Source: an uncultured Eubacteriales bacterium (GTDB lineage Bacteria; Bacillota; Clostridia; Oscillospirales; Oscillospiraceae). Taken from it: a stretch of DNA of 7,386 bases. The translations under genes were made by a program, and so were the position numbers. Numbering within the stretch: the stretch's first letter is position 1; each line of letters begins with the position of its first letter. Under the pieces are notes generated by a model. That model saw only the letters and a program-made list of their open reading frames with translations, was not told the DNA's origin and ran no database searches. The stretch covers positions 1-7,386 of the forward strand of contig URVR01000084.1 in the NCBI GenBank assembly GCA_900551355.1. The letters are read 5' to 3'. Below are positions 5,081 to 7,386 of the stretch, one piece after another.

Positions 5081-5962
5081 TTACTTCTTTTCCCAGGCCC
5101 GCAGATCCTTCAGCTCCTCGTACAGCCGGACATAGCTGCGGTGGCGGCTGGGGTGGATATCCCCGTCCTTCACCGCCTGCAGGACACGGCAGCCCTTCTC
5201 CCTGGTATGGCTGCACCCCACGAAGCGGCACTGCCCCAGATAGGGCGCGAACTCCGGGAACGTCTCCGGCAGGTGCTCCTTCAGCTCCAGATTCATCTCC
5301 TGCGTGTCGAAGGAGGAAAAGCCCGGCGTGTCGATGACCCATGTCTCGCCGCCCAGCGGGAACATCTCCACATGGCGGGTGGTGTGGCGGCCGCGGCCCA
5401 GCGCCTTGCTGACCTCCCCCACCGGCAGCGTCAGCTGCGGCGAGAGGGCGTTGAGGATGCTGGACTTGCCGACGCCGGAATTACCTGTAAAGGCGTTCAG
5501 CTTGCCATCTATTGCGGCGCGCAGTGTGTCCAGTCCCTCCCCTGTTGCGGCGCTGACGCGCAGCACCTGTATGGCGGAGCGGGCGTAGATGCCGTACAGC
5601 TCGTCCGCCGGGTCAAGGTCGCACTTGTTCAGGCACAGCAGTACCTGGCAGCCCTTCAGCGCTGCGATGGCGGCGATGCGGTCGATGAGGTACGGCTCCG
5701 TCACCGGGATGGCGGCGCTGGCAATGATGACCAGCTGGTCGATGTTGGCGGCGGAGGGGCGGAGGAATACGTTCTTCCGCGGCTCCACGGCCTCTACAAA
5801 GCCCTCGCCGCCGCCCAGCTCCCGTACCTGCACCCAGTCGCCCACCAGCGGGCTGAGTCCCTCGCGCCGGAACCTGCCCCGGGCGCGGCACTGCAGCACC
5901 TGATCGCCGGTGTTCACATAGTAGAAGCCGCTGAGGGCCTTCTCAATGCGCCCCCGGCTCAA
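5081..5962 (-). CDS. rsgA: Ribosome small subunit-dependent GTPase A
   Basis: A 293-residue cytoplasmic GTPase that checks late 30S subunit maturation (CpgA/YloQ in Bacillus). The N-terminal OB-fold (about 1-70) contains CRARGRFR and PLVGDWV. The GTPase domain has the family's natural permuted order: G4 NKCD (112-115), G5 SAATG (137-141), G1 GNSGVGKSS (160-168), the GRGRHTTR switch (189-196) and G3 DTPG (211-214). The zinc site is Cys245, Cys250, His252 and Cys258. The start is a TTG at 5962, eight bases after AGGAG (5975-5971); it overlaps the TGA of the upstream PASTA gene by four bases, so the two are translationally coupled. In Firmicutes RsgA/CpgA is reported as a substrate of PrkC, which fits its position directly behind the kinase gene. 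The length is usual and all motifs are intact. Confidence 0.96.
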   Translation of the reverse strand: MSRGRIEKALSGFYYVNTGDQVLQCRARGRFRREGLSPLVGDWVQVRELGGGEGFVEAVEPRKNVFLRPSAANIDQLVIIASAAIPVTEPYLIDRIAAIAALKGCQVLLCLNKCDLDPADELYGIYARSAIQVLRVSAATGEGLDTLRAAIDGKLNAFTGNSGVGKSSILNALSPQLTLPVGEVSKALGRGRHTTRHVEMFPLGGETWVIDTPGFSSFDTQEMNLELKEHLPETFPEFAPYLGQCRFVGCSHTREKGCRVLQAVKDGDIHPSRHRSYVRLYEELKDLRAWEKK

Positions 5963-6912
5963 AAGCTGATCTCCTGCGTGGGCGAAGACGCCACCGAATT
6001 GTCGTTGATGCAGGTGAAGTAGGCGCGGACCAGAGAGCTTCCGCCCACCTGACCGGTGAAGGTATAGCTGACGGACTGGAGGTTGGAGCTGATGTACTGG
6101 CTGTCGATGATCTCGCCGTCCTGCTCGTACTCCACCTTGATCATGCCCTCCATGTTTTCCGGCAGGGTAAATTCTACCGCCCGGGTGCGGGTCATGATGT
6201 CCTCCTCGCCGCTGCCGCTGACGGTAAAGACGATCTGTGTGCCGCCGTCCACCACCTGATCCGCTTCGATGCTCTGCTCGGTGACGCGGCCCGTCTCCAC
6301 GGCGCTGAACGGGTCAAACAGCGGCTGGCCTACGGTAAGGCCCATATCCTGGGCGTTCTTGATGGCCATGGCAATGTCCTGCCCGATGAAGGTGGGCACC
6401 GTCACGGTCTTGGGGCCGGTGCTGACGTACAGCGTGACCTTCTGTCCCTGCTTCAGCGGCTCGCCGGCGGCGGGGATGGTGGAGATCACCATGTCCTTGG
6501 CATAACTGTCGGAGTTCTGGCTCAGGAAGTCGAACTGGAGATCCAGATTCAGCTCCTGCAGCTCGATGCGGGCCTGGCGGTACTCCTTGCCGGTGACGTC
6601 GGGAATGTCCACCTTGACCTCCTCGGCGGCCACATAGACCTCAATGACGAAATTGCTCTTGCGGCTGCGGCCCGCCTCCGGCGACTGCTGGATGATCTGG
6701 CCCGGCTCGTAGGTGTCGGATCGCTGGGTGCCCTTGACCACGATCTCGAAAATATCCTTGACGCCGTCTGTGAGCTGGGCTTCCTCCACGGTCATACCCC
6801 GCACCTCAGGCACCTCATAGCTCTTGTTGTTGCCGGCAGGGCCGAAATCACCCAAAATCAGCTTGAACAGCAGGAACACCAGCACCAGTGCCGCCGCGAA
6901 GATGCCCGCCAT
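5959..6912 (-). CDS. prkC: PASTA-repeat extracellular half of a PrkC-type kinase
   Basis: Read from the ATG at 6912, this 317-residue protein has a membrane helix (about 3-20), three PASTA repeats (about 32-95, 98-165 and 168-233) and a C-terminal beta-rich region (about 240-317) of unknown role. PASTA domains bind muropeptides and cell-wall fragments outside the cell and activate the kinase. The frame is open back to 6969 and is in the same register as the kinase fragment upstream, separated only by one TAG (6972-6970). The 19 codons between that TAG and the ATG encode a charged juxtamembrane segment (RRSEPEEEFRFRDKKS...) typical of PrkC linkers, so the ancestral gene was almost certainly one piece. 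No ribosome site lies properly ahead of the ATG: the nearest AGGAGG (6953-6948) is 35 nt away. Separate translation is therefore doubtful. Confidence 0.88.
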   Translation of the reverse strand: MAGIFAAALVLVFLLFKLILGDFGPAGNNKSYEVPEVRGMTVEEAQLTDGVKDIFEIVVKGTQRSDTYEPGQIIQQSPEAGRSRKSNFVIEVYVAAEEVKVDIPDVTGKEYRQARIELQELNLDLQFDFLSQNSDSYAKDMVISTIPAAGEPLKQGQKVTLYVSTGPKTVTVPTFIGQDIAMAIKNAQDMGLTVGQPLFDPFSAVETGRVTEQSIEADQVVDGGTQIVFTVSGSGEEDIMTRTRAVEFTLPENMEGMIKVEYEQDGEIIDSQYISSNLQSVSYTFTGQVGGSSLVRAYFTCINDNSVASSPTQEISF

Positions 6913-6969
6913 AATGGCGATGGACTTCTTGTCCCGGAAGCGGAATTCCTCCTCCGGCTCGCTGCGGCG

Positions 6970-7338
6970 CTACTGATCGGCCCGCTTTTTCATGGCGGTG
7001 GTCACCTGCGCCGTGGGCAGCGGCATGGTCGGCTCGCTGTCCGGCTGTACCTCCGCCAGCTCCTTGCGGATATAGTCCATATCCACGGTGGGATCCTTGC
7101 GGAACTTCTCCAGATCCTCCAGCATGGCGTCCGCCGTGGGATAGCGCTTGTCCGGGTCGCTGTTCATGGCCTTCATGCAGATCAGCTCCAGCGGCTCGGG
7201 GATGCTGGGATCGATGTCCCGGGGCGCCAGCGGCACGGAGCTGAGGTGCTGGATGGCCACGGACACGGCGGAGTCGCCTTCGAAGGGCAGACGTCCCGTC
7301 AGCATCTCGTACAGCACTACGCCGGCGGAATAGATGTC
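6970..7338 (-). CDS. prkC: Ser/Thr protein kinase PrkC/PknB, C-terminal part of kinase domain (partial, ends at TAG)
   Basis: Only the last 122 residues of the cytoplasmic kinase portion are present; the gene is cut at 7338 by the library fragment end. The first genomic residues, DIYSAGVVLYEMLTGRLPFE, are kinase subdomain IX, with its invariant Asp as the very first residue. LICMKAMNSDPDKRYPTADA carries the conserved subdomain XI arginine. A short linker rich in Pro and charged residues follows, ending KKRADQ. The reading frame upstream of 7338 (MRSSAASDVYKRQ) is translated adapter and must be dropped. The frame ends at an in-frame TAG (6972-6970), and the continuation encodes the linker, membrane helix and PASTA repeats. 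PrkC senses wall fragments and phosphorylates targets in growth and spore germination. Whether the TAG is real, an error or read through is unresolved. Confidence 0.88.
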   Translation of the reverse strand, partial: DIYSAGVVLYEMLTGRLPFEGDSAVSVAIQHLSSVPLAPRDIDPSIPEPLELICMKAMNSDPDKRYPTADAMLEDLEKFRKDPTVDMDYIRKELAEVQPDSEPTMPLPTAQVTTAMKKRADQ

Positions 7339-7386
7339 CTGTCTCTTATACACATCTGACGCTGCCGACGATCGCATAAGTGTAGA
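7339..7386 (-). other. Nextera adapter contamination, i5 side
   Basis: This is not genomic. Bases 7339-7357 (CTGTCTCTTATACACATCT) are the inverted Tn5 mosaic end, 7358-7371 (GACGCTGCCGACGA) are the Nextera read-1 adapter, 7372-7379 (TCGCATAA) fill the i5 index slot, and 7380-7386 (GTGTAGA) are the start of the P5 primer complement. The index read as TTATGCGA matches, from memory, Nextera index S522. Genomic sequence ends at 7338. Confidence 0.98.

Noticed and set aside
4839..5342. 167-codon frame that extends the small membrane protein upstream
   Set aside because: The extra N-terminal part is an alternative frame of rsgA and its terminator. The strong ribosome site selects the ATG at 5000.
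5048..6022. 324-codon + strand frame over rsgA
   Set aside because: It is a shadow of rsgA with biased composition and runs through the rsgA terminator.
6970..6972. Reassignment of TAG as a sense codon
   Set aside because: TAG is the apparent normal stop of the 53-residue gene at 4841-4839, and one in-frame TAG does not justify a changed code.
49..7338. CRISPR arrays, tRNA genes, phage or defence genes
   Set aside because: I found no regularly spaced repeats, tRNA-like cloverleafs or recognisable defence proteins.
30..7357. Inverted 19-bp Tn5 mosaic ends flanking the whole window, resembling a composite transposon
   Set aside because: They sit exactly inside Nextera adapter and index sequences at both ends, so they come from tagmentation, not from a natural mobile element.

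Overview
The window is a 7,290-base stretch of bacterial DNA (49-7338) capped at both ends by Illumina Nextera adapters, including sample indexes. It looks like a tagmented library molecule or a contig that ran into adapter. The GC-rich coding DNA, strong AGGAGG-type ribosome sites and two spore-morphogenesis genes point to a spore-forming clostridium, probably of the Oscillospiraceae/Ruminococcaceae type common in gut metagenomes. The lineage is inference; no marker gene fixes the genus.

Left part, + strand (about 240-2790): a complete three-gene polar amino-acid type ABC importer operon. It has a promoter-like element, a substrate-binding lipoprotein, a stem-loop, a membrane permease, an ATPase and a perfect 16-bp terminator. 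The binding protein is the most unusual item here: its two halves are in the reverse of the normal family order (C-terminal half first, N-terminal half last), i.e. it appears circularly permuted at the interdomain hinge. It also lacks the usual carboxylate-binding arginine.

Middle, - strand (2791-3198): the RNase P RNA gene rnpB with a clear promoter. It converges on the ABC operon and shares its terminator.

Right part, - strand, transcribed from 7338 towards 3207: the end of a PrkC-type Ser/Thr kinase (interrupted by an in-frame TAG between kinase and PASTA regions), rsgA (ribosome-assembly GTPase, TTG start overlapping the upstream stop), a terminator, a 53-residue two-helix membrane protein, a 24-codon spoVM-like gene, and a sipL-like DUF3794/LysM gene. 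The order prkC-rsgA-(...)-spoVM resembles the prkC-cpgA-rpe-thiN-spoVM neighbourhood of Bacillus subtilis, which supports the spoVM call. SpoVM and SipL are both known partners of the spore-coat ATPase SpoIVA, so this end looks like a spore-envelope module attached to a conserved PASTA-kinase/ribosome-GTPase cluster. A hairpin that could mask the sipL ribosome site lies between spoVM and sipL.
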